NCBI RefSeq assembly: GCF_021049265.1
Contig: NZ_CP088018.1
Span: 868,001-932,000 of the forward strand
Length of the DNA stretch: 64,000 bases
Direction of reading: 5' to 3'
Origin: Ruania suaedae
GTDB taxonomy: Bacteria > Actinomycetota > Actinomycetes > Actinomycetales > Beutenbergiaceae
Positions 24,971 to 33,654 of this stretch are shown piece by piece (the first letter of the stretch is position 1; every line of letters begins with the position of its first letter). The position numbers and the translations under genes were made by a program. The notes beneath the pieces are model-generated. The model made no database searches. It was not told the origin of the DNA and saw nothing but the letters and a program-made list of their open reading frames with translations.

Positions 24971-26279
24971 TGCCCGCGACGCCCAGCTGCCGCCGCGGAC
25001 CGGGCCGGCCCCGCGGATCGGCTACGTGCTGAAGATGTATCCGCGCTTCTCCGAGACCTTCATCCTCAGCGAGATGCTCGCCCTGGAGGCCCAGGGCGCC
25101 GATCTCGAGATCTTCTCGCTGCGCCCTCCCGCCGACGGGCGCTTCCACGACGCGCTCGCCCGGGTCCGGGCCCCGGTCACCTACCTTCCGCACCACCTGC
25201 GCACCACCGAGTTGTGGCGCGTCCTCGCTCAGGCGAGCACGGCGGTGCCCGACCTGTGCTGGCACCTGGACGATCTGCTGGAGGTCAGCCCCGACGAGGC
25301 AGCGGCCGCGGTCGAGATCGCAGTGGCCGTGCGCCGCAGCGGGATCACCCATCTGCACGCTCACTTCGGCTCCGTCGCGGCCACGGTGGCTCGCCTGGCC
25401 GCGCGGATCAGTGGCACCGGCTACAGCTTCACCGCCCACGCCAAGGACATCTTCCACGACGACGTCGACCAGGCGGACCTGCGCCGCAAGCTCGCCGATG
25501 CCCGTTTCGTGGTGACGGTCTCGGACTACAACCTGCGCTACCTGCGCGATCGTTTCGGCACCGCCGCGGACCGCGTCGTCCGGGTCTACAACGGTCTCGA
25601 CCTGGACGCCTTCGGGTACCGGCCACGTCAGGATCCGCCCCCGACGGTCACGGCGGTGGGACGGCTGGTGGAGAAGAAAGGCTTCGTCCATCTCATCGAC
25701 GCGATGGCGCTGCTGGCCGGGCGAGGGCGTCGTGCCCGCCTGGAGATCGTCGGTGCGGGGCCACAGGAGGAGGAGCTGCGCCGCCGGGTCGACGGGCACG
25801 GGCTTGCCGCATCGGTGACCTTCCACGGTCCGTTGCCTCAGCGGCAGATGGCGGAGGTGCTCGCCCGTTCGGCGGTCTTCGCGGCCCCCTGCGTGATCGG
25901 CGCCGATGGCAACCGCGACGGTCTGCCGACCGTGGTGCTGGAGGCGCTCGCGCTCGGCACCCCGTGTGTGGCCACACCCGTCACCGGGATGGCCGAGGCG
26001 GTCAAGCACGAGCAGACCGGTCTGCTGGTCCCCGAGGCGGATCCGGTGGCGCTGGCGGCCGCGATCGAACAACTGCTGACCGACCGTGCCACTGCCCGCC
26101 GGCTCAGCGACGCAGGCCGGGAGCTGGTGGAGTCCACCTTCGACATCCGGCGCAACGCCACTCGGCTGCACCGGCTGCTGACCGAGGCCGCCCGGGATGC
26201 GCACGCCGCCATCGACAGCCCCACGACTGTCGCCGAGGCCGCTGACCCGGTGCCCGGCACGGCGGAGGTCGCGCGATGA
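24957..26279 (+). CDS. GT4-family glycosyltransferase
   Basis: 440 aa. The N-terminal region resembles colanic-acid-type GT4 enzymes (YVLKMYPRFSETFILSEMLALEAQG, ITHLHAHFGSVAATVA, YSFTAHAKDIFHDDVD). The donor domain has VYNGLDLDAFG, AVGRLVEKKGFVHLIDAMALL and the E-x7-E block GLPTVVLEALALGTPCVATPVTGMAEAV. It is cytoplasmic or peripheral to the membrane and retaining by family. It overlaps the preceding gene by 14 nt and the next by 4 nt, so expression is coupled. Confidence 0.88.
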   Translation: MSLPDARDAQLPPRTGPAPRIGYVLKMYPRFSETFILSEMLALEAQGADLEIFSLRPPADGRFHDALARVRAPVTYLPHHLRTTELWRVLAQASTAVPDLCWHLDDLLEVSPDEAAAAVEIAVAVRRSGITHLHAHFGSVAATVARLAARISGTGYSFTAHAKDIFHDDVDQADLRRKLADARFVVTVSDYNLRYLRDRFGTAADRVVRVYNGLDLDAFGYRPRQDPPPTVTAVGRLVEKKGFVHLIDAMALLAGRGRRARLEIVGAGPQEEELRRRVDGHGLAASVTFHGPLPQRQMAEVLARSAVFAAPCVIGADGNRDGLPTVVLEALALGTPCVATPVTGMAEAVKHEQTGLLVPEADPVALAAAIEQLLTDRATARRLSDAGRELVESTFDIRRNATRLHRLLTEAARDAHAAIDSPTTVAEAADPVPGTAEVAR

Positions 26280-27472
26280 GGCGGGTGGCCTACGTCTGCA
26301 CGGACCCCGGGATACCGGTGTTCGGCCGCAAAGGCGCGTCGGCACACGTGCGTGCCGTGCTGCGGCGGTTGGTCGCAGCCGGGTGGGAGGTGCATCTGCT
26401 CGCCCCGCGCACCGGTGGCCCGGCGCCCTCGGATCTGGCCGGGGTGCGGTGGCACCGGCTCCCGGAGGTCGTGGGGGCTCGGGGCGTCGAGCGCGAGCGC
26501 TCCGCCCAGGCCAGTGACGGCGCCGTCCCGGCGCTGCTGGACCGGATCGCCGCCGAGGCACCGCTCGACCTCGTCTACGAGCGGTACGCCCTCTGGGGGC
26601 GCAGCGCCACCAGCTGGGCCCTCGCCCGCGGTGTACCCAGCCTGCTCGAGGTGAACGCCCCGCTCGTGGACGAACACGACGAGCACCGCGGTCTCGTCGA
26701 TCGCCGGCAGGCCGAGAGCACGGCCCGGCTGGCCCTCGGCCGGGCACGCGCCGTCGTCTGCGTGAGTGAATCCGTCGCCCGATGGGCCCGCACGCACGCG
26801 GGGCACATCGGACACATCCATGTGATCGGCAACGGCGTGGACACCACCCGCATCACCCCCGCCACCCACCCGCCGGTGGCCCCGGACGCCGCCCGGTTCA
26901 CCGTGGGCTTCGTGGGCACGCTCAAGCCCTGGCACGGGGTCGAGGTGCTGGTGGACGCGATGGCCCGGCTCGTGCCCGCCGACCCGAGCTACCGGCTACG
27001 GCTGATCGGGGACGGCCCGCTGGCGGACGATCTGCACGCGCGGGCACAGGAGCACGGCATCGACGGATCGGTCGAGCTCGTCGGTGCGGTCGACCCCGAC
27101 GAGATCGGTGCCCAGCTGCGCGAGCTGGACCTGGCCGCCGCTCCCTACCCCCCGATGCGGGACTGCTACTTCTCCCCGTTGAAAGTGCGCGAATACCTCG
27201 CGGCCGGCCTGCCGGTGGTGGCCAGCAGGATCGGCGTGCTGCCCGCGCTGCTCGAGCACGGACGCCTCGGTGAGCTGGTCACCCCCGGCGACCCGACCGA
27301 GCTCGCCGCCGCGATCGCCGCGCTGCGCGCCGACCGGCTGCGCCGCACCCGGCTGCGCGAGGCGGGGGTCCGGGCCGCGGCCCGGCACGACTGGGCCCGG
27401 GTGGTCACCGAGTCGCTGGAACTCGTGGGCCTGCGGCTGCCGCAGCCGGAGGTCAGCCGTGGGATCGGCTGA
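26276..27472 (+). CDS. GT4-family glycosyltransferase
   Basis: 398 aa. GT-B fold with an N-terminal acceptor domain (CTDPGIPVFGRKGASAHVRAVLRRL), a conserved VICVSESVARW-type loop, IGNGVDTTRI, then the donor domain GFVGTLKPWHGVEVLVDAMARL, VELVGAVDPDEIGAQLREL and YFSPLKVREYLAAGLPVVASRIGVLPALL. The late Glu in the last block is the usual phosphate-binding residue. ATG 26276 overlaps the previous stop (ATGA). The following ABC exporter start lies 14 nt inside this gene. Confidence 0.88.
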   Translation: MRRVAYVCTDPGIPVFGRKGASAHVRAVLRRLVAAGWEVHLLAPRTGGPAPSDLAGVRWHRLPEVVGARGVERERSAQASDGAVPALLDRIAAEAPLDLVYERYALWGRSATSWALARGVPSLLEVNAPLVDEHDEHRGLVDRRQAESTARLALGRARAVVCVSESVARWARTHAGHIGHIHVIGNGVDTTRITPATHPPVAPDAARFTVGFVGTLKPWHGVEVLVDAMARLVPADPSYRLRLIGDGPLADDLHARAQEHGIDGSVELVGAVDPDEIGAQLRELDLAAAPYPPMRDCYFSPLKVREYLAAGLPVVASRIGVLPALLEHGRLGELVTPGDPTELAAAIAALRADRLRRTRLREAGVRAAARHDWARVVTESLELVGLRLPQPEVSRGIG

Positions 27473-29285
27473 GCGCCGGAGCCTGCGCCGGTCACTGCCA
27501 GGCCTGCGCCGCACCGGCCGGCACCTCGCCCCGCACCTGCGTCAGGAGCGCCGGCTGCTGCTGGCCGGGTCGGCGGCGCTGTTCGCCGAGGTCGGGATGC
27601 GATTGCTCGAGCCGTGGCCACTGAAGTTCGTGCTCGACGGCGTCATCGCCGCCAGCGGTGGGCGCATCGGTGTGGACGCCCCGGAGAACCTCACCACCGT
27701 GCTGCTGCTGGCCGCCGTCGGGCTGCTGGTGGTCGTGGTCCTGCGCGCCGTGTGTGCCTATCTGATGACGCTGTGCTTCGCGCTCGCCGGGACCCGCCTG
27801 CTGACGGCGGTGCGCGCGCGTGCCTACGCGCACCTGCAGTCGTTGTCGATGTCCTTCCACGACAACGCCCGCACCGGGGACCTGGTCACCCGGGTGACCT
27901 CCGACGTCGGCAGGCTCAAGGAGGTCGCCGTCACCGCCGCCCTGCCGCTGATCGGCAACGTGATCACGATGGTCGCGATGCTGGCGGTGGTGGCCGTGCT
28001 CGACTGGCAGCTGGCACTGGTGATGGTGGTGGTGCTGCCGTTGTTCGTCCTCCTCGGAACCCGCCTCTCCCGCAAGATCAACGGTGTCTCACGCGAGCAG
28101 CGCAAGGCCGAGGGGGCGCTGGCCTCGCTCGCCACCGAGGCGCTCTCGGCGATGCGCGTGGTGCAGTCGTACTCGCTCGAGAGCCGCATGCAGGACACCT
28201 TCGCCGGCAGCAACGACAAGACGATGAAGGACAGCGTCAAGGCCAAGAAGCTCTCCGCCGGGCTGGAGCGCCGCACCGACGTGCTCGTGGGTCTGGCCAC
28301 CGCCGGCGTGCTCTACCTCGGTGCCACGCGCGTGCTGGCCGGTGCCCTGACCCCCGGGGAGCTCGTCGTCTTCATCACCTACCTCAAGGCCGCGTTGAAG
28401 CCGATGCGCGACCTCGCCAAGTACACCGGCCGGATCGCGCAGGCGGCGGCCTCCGGCGAGCGGCTGGTGGACCTGCTCGAGGAGCGGCCCCAGGTGGTCA
28501 ACGACTCGATGGCGCGCCCGGCACGCCGGTTCCACGGTGATGTGCGGATGAGCGACGTCTGGCTGTCCTACACCCCGGGCCATCACGTGCTGCGCGGGCT
28601 GAACCTCAGCGTGCGGCCCGGGGAGCGGGTCGCGGTGGTGGGCCCCTCCGGGGCGGGCAAGTCCAGCGTGGCGATGCTCATCTCGCGGCTGCGCGATCCC
28701 GACTCCGGGCACGTCCGCATCGACGGGCACGATCTGCGCGATCTGACCCTGGAGTCGGTGCGCCCCCAGGTCGCGATCGTGCTGCAGGAGAGCCTGCTGT
28801 TCGCCACCTCCATCCGGGAGAACATCGCCTACGGCAACCCGGATGCGGGGGAGGCCGAGATCGAGTCCGCGGCCCGCCTCGCCGGGGCCCACGAGTTCAT
28901 CACCGCGTTGCCCGAGGGCTACGACACCGTGGTCGGCGAGCGGGGCACCACGCTCTCCGGCGGGCAACGCCAACGCATCGCGATCGCCCGCGCGGCCGTG
29001 CGCGACGCGCCAATCATCATCCTCGACGAGGCCATGACGGGGCTGGACAAGGCCACCGAGGAGGAGGTGCTCGCCGCTCTGGACCGGCTCACCCGCGCAC
29101 GCACCACCATCATCATCACCCACGACCTGGTCGCGGCCCGGGCGGCTGACCGGGTCATCTGGGTCGAGCGTGGCGTGGTCACCGACACCGGCAGACCCGA
29201 GGAGGTGCTCGCCCGGCACGCCGACGCCGACGGTGTGGTGGGGGCGGCTCGGGAGGAGGAGGGCCATCGTGCTGGGCGAGGCTGA
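27459..29285 (+). CDS. ABC exporter, fused membrane and ATPase domains
   Basis: 608-aa half-transporter. Residues 1-345 hold about six membrane segments of the type I exporter fold, with coupling-helix region LVTRVTSDVGRLKE. The ATPase follows: Walker A VVGPSGAGKSSVAML, Q-loop VLQESLLFA, signature LSGGQRQRIAIARA, Walker B IIILDEAMTGLD and H-loop IITHDLVAA. It should work as a homodimer. GTG 27459 is chosen because GGAGG lies 6 nt before it inside the preceding gene. Between three glycosyltransferases and two kinases, it probably flips a lipid-linked or small glycoside; the substrate is unknown. Confidence 0.9.
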   Translation: MGSAERRSLRRSLPGLRRTGRHLAPHLRQERRLLLAGSAALFAEVGMRLLEPWPLKFVLDGVIAASGGRIGVDAPENLTTVLLLAAVGLLVVVVLRAVCAYLMTLCFALAGTRLLTAVRARAYAHLQSLSMSFHDNARTGDLVTRVTSDVGRLKEVAVTAALPLIGNVITMVAMLAVVAVLDWQLALVMVVVLPLFVLLGTRLSRKINGVSREQRKAEGALASLATEALSAMRVVQSYSLESRMQDTFAGSNDKTMKDSVKAKKLSAGLERRTDVLVGLATAGVLYLGATRVLAGALTPGELVVFITYLKAALKPMRDLAKYTGRIAQAAASGERLVDLLEERPQVVNDSMARPARRFHGDVRMSDVWLSYTPGHHVLRGLNLSVRPGERVAVVGPSGAGKSSVAMLISRLRDPDSGHVRIDGHDLRDLTLESVRPQVAIVLQESLLFATSIRENIAYGNPDAGEAEIESAARLAGAHEFITALPEGYDTVVGERGTTLSGGQRQRIAIARAAVRDAPIIILDEAMTGLDKATEEEVLAALDRLTRARTTIIITHDLVAARAADRVIWVERGVVTDTGRPEEVLARHADADGVVGAAREEEGHRAGRG

Positions 29286-30510
29286 CCGCGCGCTGGCCGA
29301 GCGCGACCCGGCCCTGCCGGCGCTGCCGGTGCTGCTCGATGACCACGCCCTGCAGCAATGGCTGGCCGAGCATCTCTCGACGCCGCTGATCGCCCGGACC
29401 CGGTACCTGCGCTACAAGCCCGGCACCAGCTGCGTGCTCGGGGTCGAGGTCTGCATCGGTGAGGAGCAGTCCGCGCGAACGATCGTGGTGACGGCCCTGA
29501 CGCCCGGGGAGGTCGGCAAGCTCGTCAAGACGGCCGAGCGTGCGCCGTCGGCCTCCGTGCTGGCCATGGACCACTCCGGCGCGATGTTGGTGACCACCCC
29601 TGCCGCCGATCGTGATCTGCCGGCGCTGGCTTCGCTGGCCGTGCCGCGCCGCCGCGAGGCGATGCTGCAGCGCGCCCTGCCGCTCGCCTGGGGCGATCGA
29701 GGGGGACCCGTGCGAGAGCTCGCCTACAAGCCCCAGCGCCGCTGGGTCGGCCGGGCGGACCTGAGGTCGGGGACGGTGCTGCTGCGTGCTTACCGGCCCG
29801 CCGACCTCGCCGCGGCGGCTGCGCGGATCCGCGCCCTGCGGGCGGAGGGCCCGCGGACCCCGGTGCTGCTCGGCATCGACCGGCGTCGCGGCCTCGCCGC
29901 CGTCGAGTTCCTACCCGGCTCCGCGCTGACGGCGCCGGGAGCCGCTGAACTCAGGTCGCTCGGCGTGGCGCTGTCCACACTGCACCGCAGCGGCGCCGCG
30001 CTGCCGACGGCGCAGCCAGGGGACCACCGCGAGGCGGTCCTCGCCGCGGCGGACCAGCTCGCCCTGCTGCTGCCGGCGGTGGGGCCGGTGGCGCGCCGCA
30101 TCGCCGCCGCGGCCACGGCGGCCGGCGGTGGCCAGGGGTGGGCGCAGGTCCCCGTGCACGGCGACCTCTCGCTCGACCAAGCGATCCTGGGACCCGACGG
30201 CGAGATCGCGCTGATCGACCTCGACCGTGCGGCTCGCGGGCCGGCGGAGACCGATCTCGCGAGCTTCACCGCCGAGGCGCATCTGCGGGGTAAGGACGCC
30301 GCCGCCATGCTGGCCGACGTGCGCGCCGGCTACCGGCTCCCGGTGGACCGCGAGCGGCTGCGGCTGCTCACCGCCGGGCAGCTGCTGCTGCGCGCGGCCG
30401 AGCCGTTCCGGTGCCGGCGCCCGGACTGGGCCGAGTCGACCGCGGCACTCGTGGCGGCGGCCGACCGGGTCCTCACCGGTGGGCTCGAGCGACTGGAGCC
30501 GATCGGGTGA
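29269..30510 (+). CDS. APH-fold phosphotransferase, first of a pair
   Basis: 413 aa of the aminoglycoside-phosphotransferase/choline-kinase fold. The N-lobe has RTRYLRYKPGTSCVLGVEV, a Lys-bearing ATP-binding strand. The catalytic loop is VHGDLSLDQAIL (His297, Asp299) and the metal-binding segment is ALIDLDRAARGPAETDLA. The loop has Gln304 where HGDxxxxN kinases have Asn. GTG 29269 follows a GGAGGAGGAGGG run and overlaps the exporter stop by 17 nt. Antibiotic resistance is unlikely given the operon; phosphorylation of a glycan or its precursor is more plausible. Confidence 0.8.
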   Translation: MLGEADRALAERDPALPALPVLLDDHALQQWLAEHLSTPLIARTRYLRYKPGTSCVLGVEVCIGEEQSARTIVVTALTPGEVGKLVKTAERAPSASVLAMDHSGAMLVTTPAADRDLPALASLAVPRRREAMLQRALPLAWGDRGGPVRELAYKPQRRWVGRADLRSGTVLLRAYRPADLAAAAARIRALRAEGPRTPVLLGIDRRRGLAAVEFLPGSALTAPGAAELRSLGVALSTLHRSGAALPTAQPGDHREAVLAAADQLALLLPAVGPVARRIAAAATAAGGGQGWAQVPVHGDLSLDQAILGPDGEIALIDLDRAARGPAETDLASFTAEAHLRGKDAAAMLADVRAGYRLPVDRERLRLLTAGQLLLRAAEPFRCRRPDWAESTAALVAAADRVLTGGLERLEPIG

Positions 30511-31643
30511 GCGGCCGGATCGAGACGTCCCGGCTGTGGCCGGTCCTGTCCGACCTCCCGTCCGGTGCCAGGTTGCTGCGGGTGATGCCGCGTGACGGTG
30601 ACCATGCGCTGCTGGAGGTGCGCGACCGTGACGGCCGGCGTGTCGCGGGGCAGGCCTTCACCGACCCGGCCCGTGCTGCGCACGTCCGCCGCCGCACCGC
30701 CTCGATCGGCACGGTCCACGCCGACGGCGCCCACGTGGTGCTACAGCGCGAGGGTGCCGACCGCCGCCTGCCCGCGCTGGCCGAGCTCGTCCGGCGCCCG
30801 GGTGTGCGGCTCGTGGCGCATCGGCCCGAGCGTCGTGGGGTGGTGGAGCAGACCCAGTCCGGCGGCGTGGTGTTCACCAAGGTGCTCCGCCCTGGTCGCT
30901 CCGCCGGTGCCGCGCAGCTCTCGCAGGAGCTACGAGCCGCCGGGGTGCGCCTACCGCGGGTGCTCGCGCAGGAGGCCGGAGCCGTCACCACCGCGGCCCT
31001 GCCCGGCCGCACGCTGCACCAACGACTCGGTGAGAGCTCGCAGGAGACCACGGGTGAGGCCTACCGCGCCGGGGTCGGCGTCGGGCGGGCCGTGCGGATC
31101 CTGCACGAGGCGCCCCGGCTGGGCGGCGTGCCGGCCACGGGCCACGACGGCGCTGCCGAGCTCGCGCTGACCCGCCGCTGGCTGGGCCTGGCCCAGGCCT
31201 ACGGCGTGCTCGCCGAGGCGCCGGTGGCGTCCCGCATGCTGGAGCGCGCGACGATGCTGCTGGAGCCCTGTCGGGCGCCGGCCCTGATTCACCGGGACCT
31301 GCATGACAAGCAGATGCTGGTCGACGGTGACCGGGTCGGGCTGCTCGACCTGGACCTACTGGCCACCGGTGATCCTGCACTGGATCTGGCGAACTTGCTC
31401 GTGCACCTGGAGCTGCGTGTGCGGCAGGGCCACACCGGTGCCGCTCACGCGCGCAGCTGCGCCGCCGGTGTGCTGGACGGGTACCGCCCGACGCGGGCGG
31501 TGCAGCACGCTCTGCCCGGGTACGGGCTGCTCACCCAGTTGCGCCTCCTCGCCGTCTACGCCTTCCGGCCGCCCGGCGCGGCTGCCGCCCGCACCTTCCT
31601 CACCGACCCCTGGGAGATCTCGGTAGCACCCCACCCCCACTGA
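30507..31643 (+). CDS. APH-fold phosphotransferase, second of a pair
   Basis: 378 aa. The catalytic loop is LIHRDLHDKQMLV (His262, Asp264, Gln269) followed by GLLDLDLLATGDPALDLANLL, matching APH kinases with Gln in place of the metal-binding Asn, as in its neighbour. The N-lobe is less conserved (VVFTKVLRPGRSAGAA supplies a candidate ATP-binding Lys). GTG 30507 overlaps the previous stop (GTGA), so the two kinases are made together and may form a heteromer or act in sequence. It is the last gene of the six-gene operon; the aminotransferase promoter follows within 30 nt. Confidence 0.8.
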   Translation: MSGRIETSRLWPVLSDLPSGARLLRVMPRDGDHALLEVRDRDGRRVAGQAFTDPARAAHVRRRTASIGTVHADGAHVVLQREGADRRLPALAELVRRPGVRLVAHRPERRGVVEQTQSGGVVFTKVLRPGRSAGAAQLSQELRAAGVRLPRVLAQEAGAVTTAALPGRTLHQRLGESSQETTGEAYRAGVGVGRAVRILHEAPRLGGVPATGHDGAAELALTRRWLGLAQAYGVLAEAPVASRMLERATMLLEPCRAPALIHRDLHDKQMLVDGDRVGLLDLDLLATGDPALDLANLLVHLELRVRQGHTGAAHARSCAAGVLDGYRPTRAVQHALPGYGLLTQLRLLAVYAFRPPGAAAARTFLTDPWEISVAPHPH

Positions 31644-31660
31644 TCTGCGGTCATCCGCAG

Positions 31661-31666
31661 TAGCGT
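31661..31666 (+). promoter_or_regulatory. -10 element (TAGCGT) of leaderless aminotransferase promoter
   Basis: TAGCGT is followed by 6 nt and ATG 31673, with no Shine-Dalgarno sequence. Confidence 0.5.
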
Positions 31667-31672
31667 AGCGCC

Positions 31673-32863
31673 ATGGACTTCCGCCGCATCGAGGGACTGC
31701 CCCCGTACGTCTTCACGATCATCGACTCCCTCAAACTCGAGGCACGTCGGGCCGGTCGGGACGTGGTGGACCTCGGCTTCGGCAACCCGGATCTGCCCAG
31801 CCCCCAGGTCGCCGTCGAGAAGCTGGCCGAGGCGGCCCAGAACACGCGTAACCACCGCTACTCCTCCTCCCGCGGTATCCCGAACCTGCGGCTGGCGGTG
31901 GCGAATCACTACACGCGGCGATTCGGCGTCACGCTCGACCCGGAGACCGAGGTGCTGACCACGATCGGCGCCAAGGAGGGGTTCAGCCACCTGATGTGGG
32001 TGCTGCTGCAGCCCGGTGATGCCGCGATCGTGCCCACCCCCAGCTACCCCATCCACATCTGGGGCCCCTACTTCGCGGGGGCCGATGCCCGGCAGGTGCC
32101 GATCGGGGACGGCAGCGACGGCGCCGGCTATATCGACCGGGTGATGGAGGCCTGGGAACTCGGCTGGCCCAAGCCCCGGGTGATCGTGCTCTCCTTCCCG
32201 CACAACCCCACCACCTCCACCGTCGAGCTGGCGGATCTGCAGCGGCTGGTGGACTGGGCGCGGGAGCGGGACGTGGTGCTCGTGCACGATCTCGCCTACG
32301 CCGACATGTGCTTCGACGGGTGGCAACCGCCCTCGCTGATGCAGTGTGAGGGCGGCAAGGAGGTGGGCGTCGAGCTGTACTCGATGACGAAGTCGTATTC
32401 GATGGCCGGCTGGCGGGTGGCGTTCCTGGTGGGCCGCCCCGATGTGATCAAGGCGCTCGTGCAGCTCAAGAGCTACCTCGACTACGGCACCTTCCAGCCG
32501 ATCCAGATCGCGGCGACCGTCACCCTGAACGAGGCCACCGAGTATCCGGCCGAGCTGAGCGGGATCTACCAGTCCCGCCGCGACTGCCTCTACGACGGGC
32601 TGCAGCGGGTGGGTTGGGACATCCTCAAGCCGAAGGGCACGATGTTCGCCTGGGCGCGCATCCCCGAGCCCTACCGGGAGATGGACTCCATCGAGTTCGC
32701 CCGCCACCTGGTCACCGAGTGCGATGTGGCGGTCTCACCCGGGGTCGGGTTCGGCCCGGGTGGGGAGGGGTACGTGCGGTTCGCGCTCATCGAGAACGAG
32801 CAGCGGATCGGGCAGGCGGTGCGCAACATCCGGCGCGGGCTGACGAGGCTGACCACCGGGTAG
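31673..32863 (+). CDS. alaC: AlaC-type alanine aminotransferase (class I/II)
   Basis: 396 aa, PLP-dependent fold type I. It follows E. coli AlaC closely: RRIEGLPPYVFTIIDSLK at the start, YSSSRGIPNLR, TIGAKEGFSHLM, PTPSYPIHIWGPY, VHDLAYADMCFDGW, the PLP-lysine motif YSMTKSYSMAGWRVAF (Lys240) and SPGVGFGPGGEGYVRFALIENEQRI. AlaC interconverts glutamate + pyruvate and 2-oxoglutarate + alanine. The leaderless -10 at 31661 supports ATG 31673. It is probably a monocistronic unit. Confidence 0.9.
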   Translation: MDFRRIEGLPPYVFTIIDSLKLEARRAGRDVVDLGFGNPDLPSPQVAVEKLAEAAQNTRNHRYSSSRGIPNLRLAVANHYTRRFGVTLDPETEVLTTIGAKEGFSHLMWVLLQPGDAAIVPTPSYPIHIWGPYFAGADARQVPIGDGSDGAGYIDRVMEAWELGWPKPRVIVLSFPHNPTTSTVELADLQRLVDWARERDVVLVHDLAYADMCFDGWQPPSLMQCEGGKEVGVELYSMTKSYSMAGWRVAFLVGRPDVIKALVQLKSYLDYGTFQPIQIAATVTLNEATEYPAELSGIYQSRRDCLYDGLQRVGWDILKPKGTMFAWARIPEPYREMDSIEFARHLVTECDVAVSPGVGFGPGGEGYVRFALIENEQRIGQAVRNIRRGLTRLTTG

Positions 32864-32871
32864 GTGCCGCG

Positions 32872-32877
32872 TACGCT
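32872..32877 (+). promoter_or_regulatory. -10 element (TACGCT) of leaderless SDR promoter
   Basis: TACGCT is followed by 6 nt and ATG 32884. It lies in the 20-nt space after the aminotransferase stop. Confidence 0.5.
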
Positions 32878-32883
32878 CGTGCC

Positions 32884-33654
32884 ATGCCTACCGCGCTCGT
32901 CACCGGAGCCTCCTCCGGTATCGGACTGACCTTCGCCCGCCACCTCGCCCAGCGCCGCCTGCGGCTCGTGCTCGTGGCCCGTAGCGCCGGCCGGCTGGAG
33001 GAGGTCGCCTCGGAGTGCCGCGCGCTCGGCGCACCCGAGGTGGAGGTGCTGGCGGCCGACCTGGGCACCGAGGCCGGGATCGCCGCCGTGTCCGAGCGCC
33101 TGCGCGCCGAGGACGTGCACACCCTGGTCAACAACGCCGGGCTCTCGGTCGGGGCGCCGTTCGCCGAGGCGACCGAGGACGCACTGGTCCACCAGCTGAC
33201 CGTCAACGTCGAGGCTGTGCTGCGCCTGACCCGCGCCGCCACCCCCGGCCTGATCGAGCGCGGCGCGGGCGCGATCATCAACGTCGCCTCCATCGCCGCG
33301 CTGCTGCCGGGCCGCGGCAGTACCTACTCGGCGTCGAAGTCGTGGGTGCTGCAGTTCACCGAGGGCCTGGCGATGAACCTCGCCGGCACCGGGGTGCGGG
33401 TCCAGGCGCTCTGCCCGGGCTTCGTGCGCACCGAGTTCCACGACGCCGCCGGCATCGACATGAGCCGCACCCCCGACTGGATGTACGTCGACGCCGACCA
33501 CCTGGTGGCCGTCTCGCTGCGCGACCTCGCCCGGGGCAAGGTCGTCAGCGTCCCCGGCGCCCTCTACGCCGGCCTCGCCGCCGTCACCAAGCTCGCACCC
33601 CGCTCGCTCGTGCGCCGGCTCGCGGCCGGTATCAAGTCCCGCGGGCGGGACTGA
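32884..33654 (+). CDS. Short-chain dehydrogenase/reductase
   Basis: 256 aa classical SDR. The cofactor loop is TGASSGIG (residues 6-13), with NNAG, catalytic Ser in INVASIAA and the YxxxK pair in TYSASKSWVLQF. Arg residues after strand 2 (LVARSAGRLEEV) favour NADP(H). Its C-terminal extension (LYAGLAAVTKLAPRSLVRRLA) is amphipathic and could touch membranes. The stop overlaps the folP-like start by 1 nt (TGATG), so the two are cotranscribed. The substrate is unknown. Confidence 0.88.
   Translation: MPTALVTGASSGIGLTFARHLAQRRLRLVLVARSAGRLEEVASECRALGAPEVEVLAADLGTEAGIAAVSERLRAEDVHTLVNNAGLSVGAPFAEATEDALVHQLTVNVEAVLRLTRAATPGLIERGAGAIINVASIAALLPGRGSTYSASKSWVLQFTEGLAMNLAGTGVRVQALCPGFVRTEFHDAAGIDMSRTPDWMYVDADHLVAVSLRDLARGKVVSVPGALYAGLAAVTKLAPRSLVRRLAAGIKSRGRD

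Noticed and set aside
29269-31643. Aminoglycoside resistance by the two phosphotransferases
   Set aside because: Both lie in a glycosyltransferase/exporter operon and deviate at the metal-binding Asn; the fold alone does not imply resistance.
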